A stretch of 23,402 bases of DNA, taken from positions 1-23,402 of the forward strand of contig JAAYYE010000017.1 of the NCBI GenBank assembly GCA_012515515.1, in the 5' to 3' direction. The DNA comes from Minisyncoccota bacterium (lineage in GTDB: Bacteria > Patescibacteria > Microgenomatia > UBA1400 > PJMF01). The notes under the pieces were generated by a model that ran no database searches, was not told the DNA's origin, and saw only the letters and a list, made by a program, of their open reading frames with translations. Positions 14,662 through 22,559 of the stretch are shown here, one piece after another (within the stretch, counting starts at the first letter, position 1; each line of letters opens with the position of its first letter). A program made the translations under genes and the position numbers.

Positions 14662-16083
14662 TTAATCTAAAGCTTTGGTATTAGAGCCCTCTCCCCAATT
14701 GACTGCTGGATATTTTTTCAAAATAGCTTTTAATTCTGCTTTTAATTTTTGGTATTGTTTTTCAGTTTTTGCCTCAAACTTCACTGTGACATAAGGTCCA
14801 TTTTGGGAAGCCCGAATAATGGCCATTTGTTCTGGCATGTCCATGCGAATACCATCAATTTTAGTGAATTTTGCCTGAGGCCAGTGCTCTTTGAAGTCGG
14901 CGCTAATTTCCCGATCAATGAGTTGAAATTTTACTTCGTCGGGTAAACCCAATTTAATTTCTGGACTACTAATATATTTGACCAGTGTCGCTACAGCTTG
15001 GCTGAGCTTAATCTTTTTTCTTTCCAAATAACTTAGCAATCTCAAGCAAGCATAAGCGGCATCATCATGACCGTAAAAATTATCCATGAAAAAAATGTGT
15101 CCAGACAGCTCGCCTCCAAAAGGTGAACGCTCCTCTTTAACCTTGGCCTTAATAAAAGAGTGGCCAGTGAGCCACATCACTCCTTCGCCACCAGCTTGCT
15201 CAATAGTTTCTTGCACCTGACGAGAGCAAAGGGTGTTATAGATGATTTTGCTTCCTGGTAAAAAATCTAAAACGTCTTTAGCAAATATAGAAACAATCGT
15301 ATCCATCCATAAAATTTGCCCATTTTCATCAACCACAGACATGCGATCACCATCAGCATCAAAAGCAAAACCTAAATCAGCTTTGGCAGCAAGCACACCT
15401 TGAGCCAGACGCTGCAAGACACTTAGTTCGGTGGGATCAGGATGTCCAAGAGGAAAATCTGCATCTAATTGACAATTTTGCTCAATCACTTCGCAACCGG
15501 CTGCTCTAAATATTTCTGGATAAAAGTTTCCTCCAGCAGCGTTGCAAGCATCAAGCACAATTTTCCATTTTTTTTCTAGTGAAAAAAGCTTCAATAATTG
15601 TTGAGTGTAAGCTTGAGTAATGTCTGCTTGGCGATTTTTGCCTTGACCATTAACAAATTGTTTGCTGGCAGCAATATTTTGCAATTCTTTAATCTCTTCA
15701 CTGACCATGGTGTCCGAATAGCCGACACTCATTTTCAAACCATTAAATTCTTTTGGATTATGTGAAGCCGTGATCATGGCTCCACCCTTGGTTTTAAATT
15801 CATAGGACGAATAATAAACAATTTGACTTAAACTTAAGCCTAGATCGATGGTATCAATCCCGCTATCATTTAAGCCCTGAATAAAGGCTTTAACATACAA
15901 CTCGCCATTGTGGCGATTATCGCGACCTACAGCGCTTTCCTTAATTCTCCTTTTAGCCAAAAATGCCCCATAAGCCCTACCTAAAGTGTAATAGACATTT
16001 TCATCTAGATCCTTGTCCATCAAACCTCGAAGGTCATAACCACGAAAGATGTTGGGATTAATCTGATCAACAATTTTGTACAT
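14662..16083 (-). CDS. phosphomannomutase/phosphoglucomutase
   Basis: 473 residues, usual for the alpha-D-phosphohexomutase family. It interconverts hexose 1- and 6-phosphates through a phosphoserine. Seen: FRGYDLRG (13-20), AVGRDNR, catalytic S107 in TASHNP (105-110), Mg ligands D242, D244, D246 in DADGDR, sugar-binding GGELSGH (323-329), and the C-terminal phosphate site RASQNGPYVTVKFEA, where the usual SNTEP is SQNGP. Both PMM and PGM activity are common in this type, so I do not choose manB or pgm. A Shine-Dalgarno (AAAGG) lies 7 nt before the ATG. It is the start of a PMM-Nudix-PGI/PMI-enolase-like block; holA is 30 bp upstream. Confidence 0.93.
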   Translation of the reverse strand: MYKIVDQINPNIFRGYDLRGLMDKDLDENVYYTLGRAYGAFLAKRRIKESAVGRDNRHNGELYVKAFIQGLNDSGIDTIDLGLSLSQIVYYSSYEFKTKGGAMITASHNPKEFNGLKMSVGYSDTMVSEEIKELQNIAASKQFVNGQGKNRQADITQAYTQQLLKLFSLEKKWKIVLDACNAAGGNFYPEIFRAAGCEVIEQNCQLDADFPLGHPDPTELSVLQRLAQGVLAAKADLGFAFDADGDRMSVVDENGQILWMDTIVSIFAKDVLDFLPGSKIIYNTLCSRQVQETIEQAGGEGVMWLTGHSFIKAKVKEERSPFGGELSGHIFFMDNFYGHDDAAYACLRLLSYLERKKIKLSQAVATLVKYISSPEIKLGLPDEVKFQLIDREISADFKEHWPQAKFTKIDGIRMDMPEQMAIIRASQNGPYVTVKFEAKTEKQYQKLKAELKAILKKYPAVNWGEGSNTKALD

Positions 16084-16113
16084 GTTTAGCCTTTCTTATT
16101 TAGTAAGATCAAT

Positions 16114-16803
16114 TTACAGATTTATTAAGAGAAGGTCAAGTTCACTCCTCAGGCTTAAGAGATTTTGTGAGCGTTTTAGTTTTTTGTCTAATTGATAAAG
16201 TTGTTGATGAGCGTCAAGCAATTGGGCTTGGGTAAATAATAGCTGCTGTTGCCTTAATTTATTTTTAACAAAAGGGTGAATGTTCATTTCGCTCCCCAAC
16301 TTTAAGGCTAGTAATTCGCTAATTCTTTTACTAATCATGATAAAGCAAAGTTCAGCAGATTCTTGCTCGACGGCTTCGTTTAAAGCCAGCAACAACTGTT
16401 TTTTGCTACTAGCCCGTGGCTGGAGCGCATCCAAGAAATCCCAAAGAGCTTTACCCATTGGATAAGTAAAAACCTGGGCTCGAGGAAATTTTTGCAAATT
16501 GCTTTTACTTAAAGATTTCTTTTCCCAAAGAATAATATCAAGATTTTGCCCAGCCTTTTGAATCTGTTCAATATATTTAGTTCTAATTTTACTGTGAGCT
16601 AAAGAGTGCAATTCCTCGATGACCAAACAGTGTTGTTGACCGAAAAGATCATGAGCATAAAGCGCTTTTTCTAAAGTTGGGAAATTAATTTGTTTGGCCA
16701 ATAAACTAGTCAGCTCTTGATTGTTTTTTTTAGCAAGCTGCTTGAGTTGAAATAATTTTTCTCTAGACTTGACTAAATTTTCGCCATGAACAATTGTGAT
16801 CAT
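16114..16803 (-). CDS. holA: DNA polymerase III delta subunit-like (HolA)
   Basis: 229 residues from ATG 16803, clearly shorter than the typical 320-340. A longer reading frame from 16872 would overlap the upstream gene by 65 bp and adds no homology, so it was rejected. The N-terminus MITIVHGENLVKSREKL and the segment ALYAHDLFGQQHCLVIEEL (47-65) match the clamp-loader delta N-terminal domain; the helical C-terminal part IHPFVKNKLRQQQLLF, then QLLDAHQQLYQLDKKLK, matches the delta collar domain (the usual L-x-D-x-x-K-x-G near the end). The subunit opens the beta clamp within the clamp loader. It starts 4 bp after the YgjP-like stop. Divergence is high, so family is likely but not certain. Confidence 0.7.
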   Translation of the reverse strand: MITIVHGENLVKSREKLFQLKQLAKKNNQELTSLLAKQINFPTLEKALYAHDLFGQQHCLVIEELHSLAHSKIRTKYIEQIQKAGQNLDIILWEKKSLSKSNLQKFPRAQVFTYPMGKALWDFLDALQPRASSKKQLLLALNEAVEQESAELCFIMISKRISELLALKLGSEMNIHPFVKNKLRQQQLLFTQAQLLDAHQQLYQLDKKLKRSQNLLSLRSELDLLLINL

Positions 16804-16807
16804 CTTC

Positions 16808-17467
16808 TTAATTATATAGCCTTTTTTTAAGGGCATTTTTGTGTATTTTATAATCGGGATCGTATTGAGCAACTAATTGCCAAAATTTTTTTGAATGGTT
16901 TGCCTCTTGGCGATGGGCTAATTCATGAATAATTACATAATTAATGGTAGCAGGAGAATAATGAATTAAGCGCCAATTAAAATTAATATTACCTCGACTA
17001 CTACAGCTCCCCCAGCGTGATTTTTGTTGACGAATGCTTATTCTTTGATAATCTATGCCCATTTTTTTAGCTAAAATGGCAGTTTTTTGCGTCAGATATT
17101 TGGTGGCAGTATTTTTCAGGAACTTCTCGAGTTTACTGTGATAAGCTCCAGGCTTTAATTGATTGATAATGATTTGCTGATCACCAAGGGTAATTCCTGG
17201 CGCTTGATTTTGATCAAGTTTAACAATAATTTGATATTTTTCCCCAAAAATAAAAACCTCGTCTTGTTTAATATTTGCTTGTAGTTTGGCTACTTCTGCC
17301 CTCTTGGCTAAAATCCAGGCTTGCTGTTGTTCTAAAAACTTTTCGATAAGAAAATTAGGATAAAGTGTTGGCGCAGAAACAAGGACTTCCCCTCGAGCAT
17401 CAATACTAAGGCGTATGGATCTAGCTCTTGAACTTTTTTTAAGCCTGTAAGTGAAGTTTAAAGACAC
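16808..17467 (-). CDS. YgjP-like metal-dependent hydrolase (M48-related)
   Basis: 219 residues, usual for YgjP/DUF45. Seen: RSIRLSIDARGEVLVSAP (16-33), SRWGSCSSRGNINFNWRL (150-167), and the metalloprotease helix IIHELAH (179-185) with H181, E182, H185, then a third ligand H191 in NHSKKFW. It is soluble and probably cytoplasmic; the in vivo substrate of the family is unknown. It starts at GTG 17465-17467, with no Shine-Dalgarno and a possible promoter whose start falls on the GTG. It leads the six-gene minus-strand run that ends with the enolase-like gene. Confidence 0.9.
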   Translation of the reverse strand: MSLNFTYRLKKSSRARSIRLSIDARGEVLVSAPTLYPNFLIEKFLEQQQAWILAKRAEVAKLQANIKQDEVFIFGEKYQIIVKLDQNQAPGITLGDQQIIINQLKPGAYHSKLEKFLKNTATKYLTQKTAILAKKMGIDYQRISIRQQKSRWGSCSSRGNINFNWRLIHYSPATINYVIIHELAHRQEANHSKKFWQLVAQYDPDYKIHKNALKKRLYN

Positions 17468-17473
17468 TAGTCT

Positions 17474-17501
17474 AGCTTATGAAAAAAAACTAAAAAGTCA
17501 A
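17474..17501 (-). promoter_or_regulatory. candidate ygjP-like gene promoter, leaderless
   Basis: On the minus strand: TTGACT (17501-17496, 5 of 6), 16-nt spacer, TAAGCT (17479-17474, only 3 of 6). The predicted start falls on the GTG start codon at 17467. Confidence 0.35.
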
Positions 17502-17542
17502 TGATAATTTGGTTTTAATACTTATAATCAACGCAGATCAGT

Positions 17543-17548
17543 TATAAT
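17543..17548 (+). promoter_or_regulatory. -10 of tRNA-Leu
   Basis: Perfect TATAAT 18 nt before the mature tRNA 5' end. No good -35 is seen at normal spacing. It is back to back with the minus-strand promoter at 17474-17501. Confidence 0.4.
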
Positions 17549-17566
17549 TAATGGGTAAAGTTTTTA

Positions 17567-17650
17567 GCCGAAGTGGCGAAATGGTAGACGCGCACGGTTT
17601 AGGACCGTGTGAGGCAACTCATGGAGGTTCGAGTCCTCTCTTCGGCACCA
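17567..17650 (+). tRNA. tRNA-Leu (TAG), CCA encoded
   Basis: Class II tRNA. Acceptor GCCGAAG pairs with CTTCGGC(discriminator A); anticodon stem CACGG/CCGTG with loop TTTAGGA gives TAG; long variable arm TGAGGCAACTCA; T-arm GGAGG TTCGAGT CCTCT. CCA is encoded at 17648-17650, unlike the tRNA-Cys and tRNA-Glu in this window. Confidence 0.95.
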
Positions 17651-17719
17651 ATTTACATGAGCGTTACCTCATTGCTAATAGGATTCTGTTCTATACAAAG
17701 ATAAGGAGAAAATTGTTTG

Positions 17720-19480
17720 ATGTTAAGAATTTTTAAGTATTTTAAGACAAAAGAATGGCTCATGGCGGGTGCTAGCCTGATTTTCATTGTCATACAGGTT
17801 TGGCTTGACTTAAAGCTTCCCGACTACATGTCGGAAATAACAACCTTGACCCAGACCCCGGGTAGTGCAATGAGTGAGATTTGGCTCAACGGTGGCTATA
17901 TGCTCCTTTGCGCATTAGGCAGTCTTCTTGCTGCTATTGCGGTCGGTGGCTTTGCGGCAAAAATAGCTGCATCTTTTTCCCAGCGCTTGCGCAGTTTATT
18001 ATTTAATAAGGTTGAATCATTCTCTCTAGAAGAAATCAAGCGTTTTTCAACTTCAAGCCTAATTACTCGTTCCACAAACGACGTGACGCAGGTTCAGATG
18101 TTGATTGTGATGGGCTTGCAATTGGTGGTTAAAGCGCCAATTACAGCAGCCTGGGCTATTAGCAAAATTGCGGGTAAAGGCTTTGAGTGGTCAGTCGTCA
18201 CGGGTATTGGTGTAATGCTTGTTTTGCTAATGGTTGCGTTTCTCATGATATTTGTGATACCGAAATTTAAGAAAATGCAAACCTTGACCGATAATATCAC
18301 TCGTGTGACTAGAGAAAATCTTACCGGTTTGCGCGTTGTTCGCGCCTACAATGCCGAAAAATATCAAGAAGATAAATTTGAAGCAGTAAATCAAGAGCTG
18401 ACTAGTATGCAGATGTTTACCAGTCGTTCCATGGAAATCATGATGCCGGTGATGAATTTAATCATGAGCGGGCTTCCACTGGCTATTTATTGGATAGGTG
18501 CATACCTGATTAGTGCAGCTGGCGCACTAGATAAATTGACAATATTCTCCAACATGGTTGTCTTTTCTAGTTATGCCATGCAGGTGATTATGTCCTTTAT
18601 GATGCTTATTATGATATTCATCATGATCCCCCGAGCCAGTGTCTCAGCCAAACGAATTAATGAAGTGCTGGATACAGAATCTCAGATTTTAGATGGCAGT
18701 GTAACTGAGGGTAAACCAGGTATTCATGGTGAGATTGTATTTAAGTCTGTTAGCTTCAAATACCCCGACGCAGCAGAGGCAGTTCTAGAAGATATAAATT
18801 TTACTATATCGCCAGGTGAAACGGTTGCTTTTATTGGTTCTACTGGGAGCGGTAAATCAACCTTGATAAATCTTGTTCCCCGTTTCTTTGACGTAAGCCA
18901 AGGTGAAATATTAATTGATGGCGTAAATGTGAAAGACTACAAACTAGAATCGCTTCTTAATAAAATTGGTTATGTGCCACAGAAAGCGGTGTTATTCAAA
19001 GGAACAGTCAGTTCGAATGTCGCTTACGGTGACAACGGAGCAGGCGATTTTAGTGAAGACGAAGTGAAATGGGCTGTCAATATCGCTCAGGGTGCGGATT
19101 TTGTTAAAAAAATGGACGGCCAATACCAGGCATCTGTATCGCAAGGTGGCGCGAATATATCCGGTGGTCAAAAACAACGCCTGGCCATTGCCCGTGCCGT
19201 TTGCCGCCGTCCAGAAATATATATCTTTGACGACTCATTCTCAGCGCTTGATTATAAGACAGACCGCATTGTGCGTAGAGTTTTGAAAAAGGAAACCGCG
19301 GGTGTGACCAGCTTAATTGTCGCACAGCGAATTGGCACAATTATGGACGCGGATAAAATTATTGTTCTTGATGAGGGTAAAATTGTGGGCATAGGAACAC
19401 ATAAAAAATTGCTCCGTGATTGCCCTGTTTATAAGGAAATTGCTATGTCGCAATTAAGCGAGGAGGAGTTGGCATCATGA
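17720..19480 (+). CDS. heterodimeric ABC exporter subunit, degenerate-site half
   Basis: 586 residues: about 300 residues of six membrane helices, then an ATP-binding domain. Walker A GSTGSGKST (373-381), signature ISGGQ (480-484), Walker B IYIFDDS with D504 and Asp (D505) in place of the catalytic Glu, and the switch His replaced by Gln (Q536, IVAQR). So this subunit brings the Walker motifs of the degenerate ATP site but a normal signature motif. This matches one half of BmrCD/LmrCD/TM287-288 type exporters. The start ATG 17720 has a strong Shine-Dalgarno (AAGGAG, 11 nt upstream); the TTG just before it was rejected. The stop overlaps the next start by 4 bp (ATGA). Likely a drug or lipid exporter; the substrate is not predictable. 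Codon use looks more GC-rich than that of flanking genes. Confidence 0.93.
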   Translation: MLRIFKYFKTKEWLMAGASLIFIVIQVWLDLKLPDYMSEITTLTQTPGSAMSEIWLNGGYMLLCALGSLLAAIAVGGFAAKIAASFSQRLRSLLFNKVESFSLEEIKRFSTSSLITRSTNDVTQVQMLIVMGLQLVVKAPITAAWAISKIAGKGFEWSVVTGIGVMLVLLMVAFLMIFVIPKFKKMQTLTDNITRVTRENLTGLRVVRAYNAEKYQEDKFEAVNQELTSMQMFTSRSMEIMMPVMNLIMSGLPLAIYWIGAYLISAAGALDKLTIFSNMVVFSSYAMQVIMSFMMLIMIFIMIPRASVSAKRINEVLDTESQILDGSVTEGKPGIHGEIVFKSVSFKYPDAAEAVLEDINFTISPGETVAFIGSTGSGKSTLINLVPRFFDVSQGEILIDGVNVKDYKLESLLNKIGYVPQKAVLFKGTVSSNVAYGDNGAGDFSEDEVKWAVNIAQGADFVKKMDGQYQASVSQGGANISGGQKQRLAIARAVCRRPEIYIFDDSFSALDYKTDRIVRRVLKKETAGVTSLIVAQRIGTIMDADKIIVLDEGKIVGIGTHKKLLRDCPVYKEIAMSQLSEEELAS

Positions 19481-21336
19481 GCGAACATAGTAAAAGATCA
19501 GAGCATAGAGGTTTCATGGGAGGCCCTCATAGTATGAATATGGGCGGTGAAAAGGCCAAGGACTTCAAAGGGACATTGGGTAAATTGATAAGTTATTGCA
19601 AAAATTACATGCCCGCCATTATCCTTGCCCTGGTGATAACGGCTTTAGGAACCTTACTGCAAATTATTGGCCCAGATAAATTAAAAGAGATGGCTAACGA
19701 AATCATGAAGGGACTGCCGGCCTTGGTGAATGGAGAGCCCATTCTTGGTACCATCGATTTTACAGCCCTGTTTAATATTGGCATGCTTCTTATATTTTTC
19801 TATGCCTTATCAGCTATTTTAAGTTTTGTAGAAGGATATTTGTTGGCAACGATCACCACTAAAATTTCAAGTAATCTGAGGACGAGTGTTTCTCAAAAAA
19901 TCAACAAATTGCCTTTCCAATATTTTGATAAAACAAGCTATGGCGATGTAATTAGCCGAGTGACTAACGATGTGGATGTGATTGGTCACACATTGAATCA
20001 AAGCCTCGATACTTTGGTGAAGTCAATTACCATGTTTTTTGGTTCCCTCATTATGATGTTTTACAATAGTTGGATATTGGCGCTCATCGCTGTTAGTTTT
20101 ACCCTGATCGGATTTACCTTGATAAGAACAATCGTGTCAAAATCTCAAAAGCATTTTAATACTCAGCAGCAGGGGCTTGGTGATATTAACGGCCATATTG
20201 AAGAGATTTATTCAGGACACAATGTTGTTAAGGCATATAACGGTGGGAAAATGGCAAAAAAGACCTTTGAAGCCATTAATAGTTCGCTTTATGAAAGTGG
20301 CTGGAAATCTCAATTTTTGTCTGGACTAATGATGCCTCTGATGGGCTTCATCGGAAACTTCAGTTATTTAGTGGTTTGTGTTGTTGGTTCAGTGCTTGCC
20401 ATGAAAGGCAGCATTTCTTTTGGCGTGATCGTTGCCTTTATGATCTATATTCGCCTATTTACGCAACCGCTGTCGCGCTTGGCTCAAGCCATACAACAGC
20501 TGCAAAGGACCGCTGCTGCCAGTGAACGCGTTTTTGAATTTTTAGACGAAGAGGAATTAGCGGATGAAAGCCAAAAATCGCAAAAGTTAGAGAATGTTAA
20601 AGGTGATGTGGAATTTAAAAATGTTCGCTTTGGCTACACCAAGGGTAAAAAAATCATCAAAGGATTTTCCGCAAAGATCAAAGCTGGGCAAAAAATTGCT
20701 CTCGTTGGGCCCACTGGCGCAGGCAAAACAACAATAGTTAGTTTGCTTATGCGCTTTTATGAAGTAGACAGCGGCGAAATTCTTATAGATGGCATACCAA
20801 TCAATCAGGTTACCAGGGAAAATGTGCATGAGCAATTCTGCATGGTGCTTCAAGATACCTGGCTTTTTGAGGGAACTATTAAAGAAAACATTGTCTATAG
20901 TAAGCAGGGTGTTACAGATGAACAGGTTGTCACCGCTTGCAAGGCGGTTGGTGTTCACCACTTTATCCAGACACTGCCACAGGGTTACAATACTCTTCTC
21001 AACGATAAAGCGAACCTGTCGGCAGGTCAGAAACAACTTCTTACAATTGCCCGCGCCATTATCCAGGATTCGCCCTTGCTGATATTAGATGAAGCGACGA
21101 GTTCGGTGGATACTCGCACAGAAAAGCTCGTCCATGATGCGATGAATAAGCTGACCCAAGGGCGTACTTCCTTCATTATTGCCCACCGCCTTTCCACAAT
21201 CAAAAATGCCGACTCCATTTTGGTTATCAAAGATGGTGACATTGTTGAAAAAGGTGCTCATAAGAAATTGCTTGCTCAGCATGGATTTTATGCGGAACTG
21301 TATAACAGTCAATTTGAAAGCGCAGCAGCATTTTAA
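19477..21336 (+). CDS. heterodimeric ABC exporter subunit, catalytic half
   Basis: 619 residues. A Met/His/Gly-rich N-terminal tail (residues 1-30) precedes six membrane helices (about 45-340) and an ATPase domain. Walker A GPTGAGKTT (411-419), Walker B ILDEA with catalytic E539, switch H570 (IIAHR), but signature LSAGQ (514-518) instead of LSGGQ. Together with the partner, one ATP site is canonical (this Walker A/B with the partner ISGGQ) and one degenerate (partner Walker A/B with this LSAGQ), as expected of an asymmetric heterodimer. The Q-loop, LQDTWLFEGTI, and D-loop, SSVDTRTE, are normal. Overlaps the partner gene by ATGA, so equal synthesis is likely. Inner membrane. The ligase gene follows after 21 bp. 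Confidence 0.94.
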   Translation: MSEHSKRSEHRGFMGGPHSMNMGGEKAKDFKGTLGKLISYCKNYMPAIILALVITALGTLLQIIGPDKLKEMANEIMKGLPALVNGEPILGTIDFTALFNIGMLLIFFYALSAILSFVEGYLLATITTKISSNLRTSVSQKINKLPFQYFDKTSYGDVISRVTNDVDVIGHTLNQSLDTLVKSITMFFGSLIMMFYNSWILALIAVSFTLIGFTLIRTIVSKSQKHFNTQQQGLGDINGHIEEIYSGHNVVKAYNGGKMAKKTFEAINSSLYESGWKSQFLSGLMMPLMGFIGNFSYLVVCVVGSVLAMKGSISFGVIVAFMIYIRLFTQPLSRLAQAIQQLQRTAAASERVFEFLDEEELADESQKSQKLENVKGDVEFKNVRFGYTKGKKIIKGFSAKIKAGQKIALVGPTGAGKTTIVSLLMRFYEVDSGEILIDGIPINQVTRENVHEQFCMVLQDTWLFEGTIKENIVYSKQGVTDEQVVTACKAVGVHHFIQTLPQGYNTLLNDKANLSAGQKQLLTIARAIIQDSPLLILDEATSSVDTRTEKLVHDAMNKLTQGRTSFIIAHRLSTIKNADSILVIKDGDIVEKGAHKKLLAQHGFYAELYNSQFESAAAF

Positions 21337-21357
21337 ACAACAGGAAAGTAGAATTTT

Positions 21358-22386
21358 ATGAAAATAATCGTATTAGCGGGTGGACTTAGCCCTGAAAGAG
21401 ATGTCTCGCTTTCCTCTGGTGCACTGATAGCAAATGCACTAATGGCCAAGGGGCACGATGTCATGTTGCTTGATTTGTATCTAGGCATTAATAACACGCA
21501 GATAGAGCCAGTATATGTCAATCGCCAGTCGAATAAAACTTTTTCTTATTTAGTTCCAGAGCAGGAACCCGATTTAGTTACTATTAAATTGAGTGTGGAT
21601 AATCAGGGCAGCCTCATTGGGGCTGGCGTCATCGATTTATGCAAGCAAGCCGATGTGGTTTTTCTTGCTCTGCATGGTTCAATAGGTGAAAATGGTCAAT
21701 TACAAGCTCTTTTAGATATCAAGGGAATAAAATATACCGGCACAGATTATGTTGGTAGCCTTTTGGCCATGGATAAAGACTTGTCAAAAAGACTAATGTT
21801 CTCAAATAATGTTTTAACGCCCAAGTGGAAGTATGTTGATTTATACAAGAAGATTAATCTTGATGATATCGGCTTTCCCTGTGTTGTCAAACCAGCCAAT
21901 TGTGGCTCAAGTGTTGGCGTGAGCATCGTCGACACCCCTACTCAACTCAGGCCTGCGCTCAATTTGGCTAAAAAATACGACAACTTTGCCCTGATAGAAG
22001 AAAAGATAGTTGGCAGAGAATTTTCAGTTGGCATTTTAAATGGAAAAGCACTGCCCGTTATTGAAATCAAACCTCGACTTGGTTTTTATGATTACAAAAA
22101 CAAATATCAAAAGGGCTTGACTAAAGAAATATGTCCAGCCAAGATCTCAGATGAAATTTGTGCCTTGTTGCAAAACAATGCGCTTAAAGCACACAAGATC
22201 TTGCGCCTCGGTTTTTATTCCAGAATCGACTTTCTCTTAGATCAAAATAATCAGGCCTATTGTTTAGAAGCAAATACTTTGCCGGGTATGACTCCAACAA
22301 GCCTGTTGCCACAAGAAGCTCTTGCTAGTGGTATTAGTTATGATGATTTGTGCGAAAAAATAGCTTTGGCAGCTTTTGCCAAGTAA
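21358..22386 (+). CDS. ddl: D-alanine--D-alanine ligase
   Basis: 342 residues, normal for Ddl, an ATP-grasp enzyme that joins two D-Ala for peptidoglycan. Seen: VLAGGLSPERDVSLSSG (5-21) with the first D-Ala-binding Glu, FLALHGSIGENGQLQ, the ATP-grasp KPANCGSSVGVS, IEEKIVGREFSVGI, the omega-loop FYDYKNKY whose Tyr-Lys pair favours D-Ala as second substrate rather than D-Lac, and Mg-binding RIDFLLD with EANTLPGMTPTSLLP (usual EINT). A Shine-Dalgarno-like AGGAAAG lies 11 nt before the ATG. It follows the ABC pair on the same strand and ends at a terminator shared with the opposite strand. Why it sits behind an exporter is unclear. Confidence 0.93.
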   Translation: MKIIVLAGGLSPERDVSLSSGALIANALMAKGHDVMLLDLYLGINNTQIEPVYVNRQSNKTFSYLVPEQEPDLVTIKLSVDNQGSLIGAGVIDLCKQADVVFLALHGSIGENGQLQALLDIKGIKYTGTDYVGSLLAMDKDLSKRLMFSNNVLTPKWKYVDLYKKINLDDIGFPCVVKPANCGSSVGVSIVDTPTQLRPALNLAKKYDNFALIEEKIVGREFSVGILNGKALPVIEIKPRLGFYDYKNKYQKGLTKEICPAKISDEICALLQNNALKAHKILRLGFYSRIDFLLDQNNQAYCLEANTLPGMTPTSLLPQEALASGISYDDLCEKIALAAFAK

Positions 22387-22404
22387 TTTTCCAATATTAA
22401 GCAC

Positions 22405-22433
22405 AAAAAAACCCGCTTAGCGCGGGATCTTTT
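22405..22433. terminator. bidirectional intrinsic terminator (ddl / small RNA)
   Basis: Hairpin CCCGC TTAGC GCGGG (22412-22426), all-GC 5-bp stem. On the minus strand it is followed by seven T (22411-22405), a strong terminator for the candidate small RNA; on the plus strand by ATCTTTT, which can stop ddl transcription. Confidence 0.8.
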
Positions 22434-22475
22434 GAGCTCAGAACGTAGTCCCGGTGAGGAAGAACCTTCTGAGAT
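22405..22475 (-). ncRNA. candidate small RNA gene
   Basis: A complete transcription unit with no open frame of note: consensus promoter, predicted start near 22475, about 71 nt, and an intrinsic terminator. The 5' part forms a 7-bp stem CTCAGAA/TTCTGAG (22473-22467 with 22443-22437) closing a 23-nt loop that contains UUCUUCCUCACC, complementary to Shine-Dalgarno-like purines. It lies between convergent genes, so it is not a leader of either. Not recognised as SRP RNA, 6S, tmRNA or RNase P. Stand-alone sRNA is an inference from sequence alone. Confidence 0.6.
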
Positions 22476-22481
22476 GATATT

Positions 22482-22509
22482 ATTATAACAAAAATTATAA
22501 GGATGTCAA
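22482..22509 (-). promoter_or_regulatory. consensus promoter of candidate small RNA
   Basis: On the minus strand: perfect TTGACA (22509-22504), 16-nt spacer, perfect TATAAT (22487-22482). The strongest sigma-70 match in the window. It points to the terminator, not to any gene. Confidence 0.8.
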
Positions 22510-22559
22510 GTATCTCTTTAATAAATATTGTTTAGTCTGGAAAAAACGATTTTAAAACT

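Noticed and set aside
16804..16872. N-terminal extension of the HolA-like protein by 23 residues
   Set aside because: It overlaps the YgjP-like gene by 65 bp; the homology begins at MITIVHGEN.
22405..22475. Candidate small RNA as SRP 4.5S RNA
   Set aside because: Neither strand has the conserved GGAAG/AGCAGCC internal-loop motif of SRP RNA.
17651..22559. Integrative element with att repeat of the tRNA-Leu 3' end
   Set aside because: No copy of the T-arm or acceptor end was found downstream, and there is no integrase.
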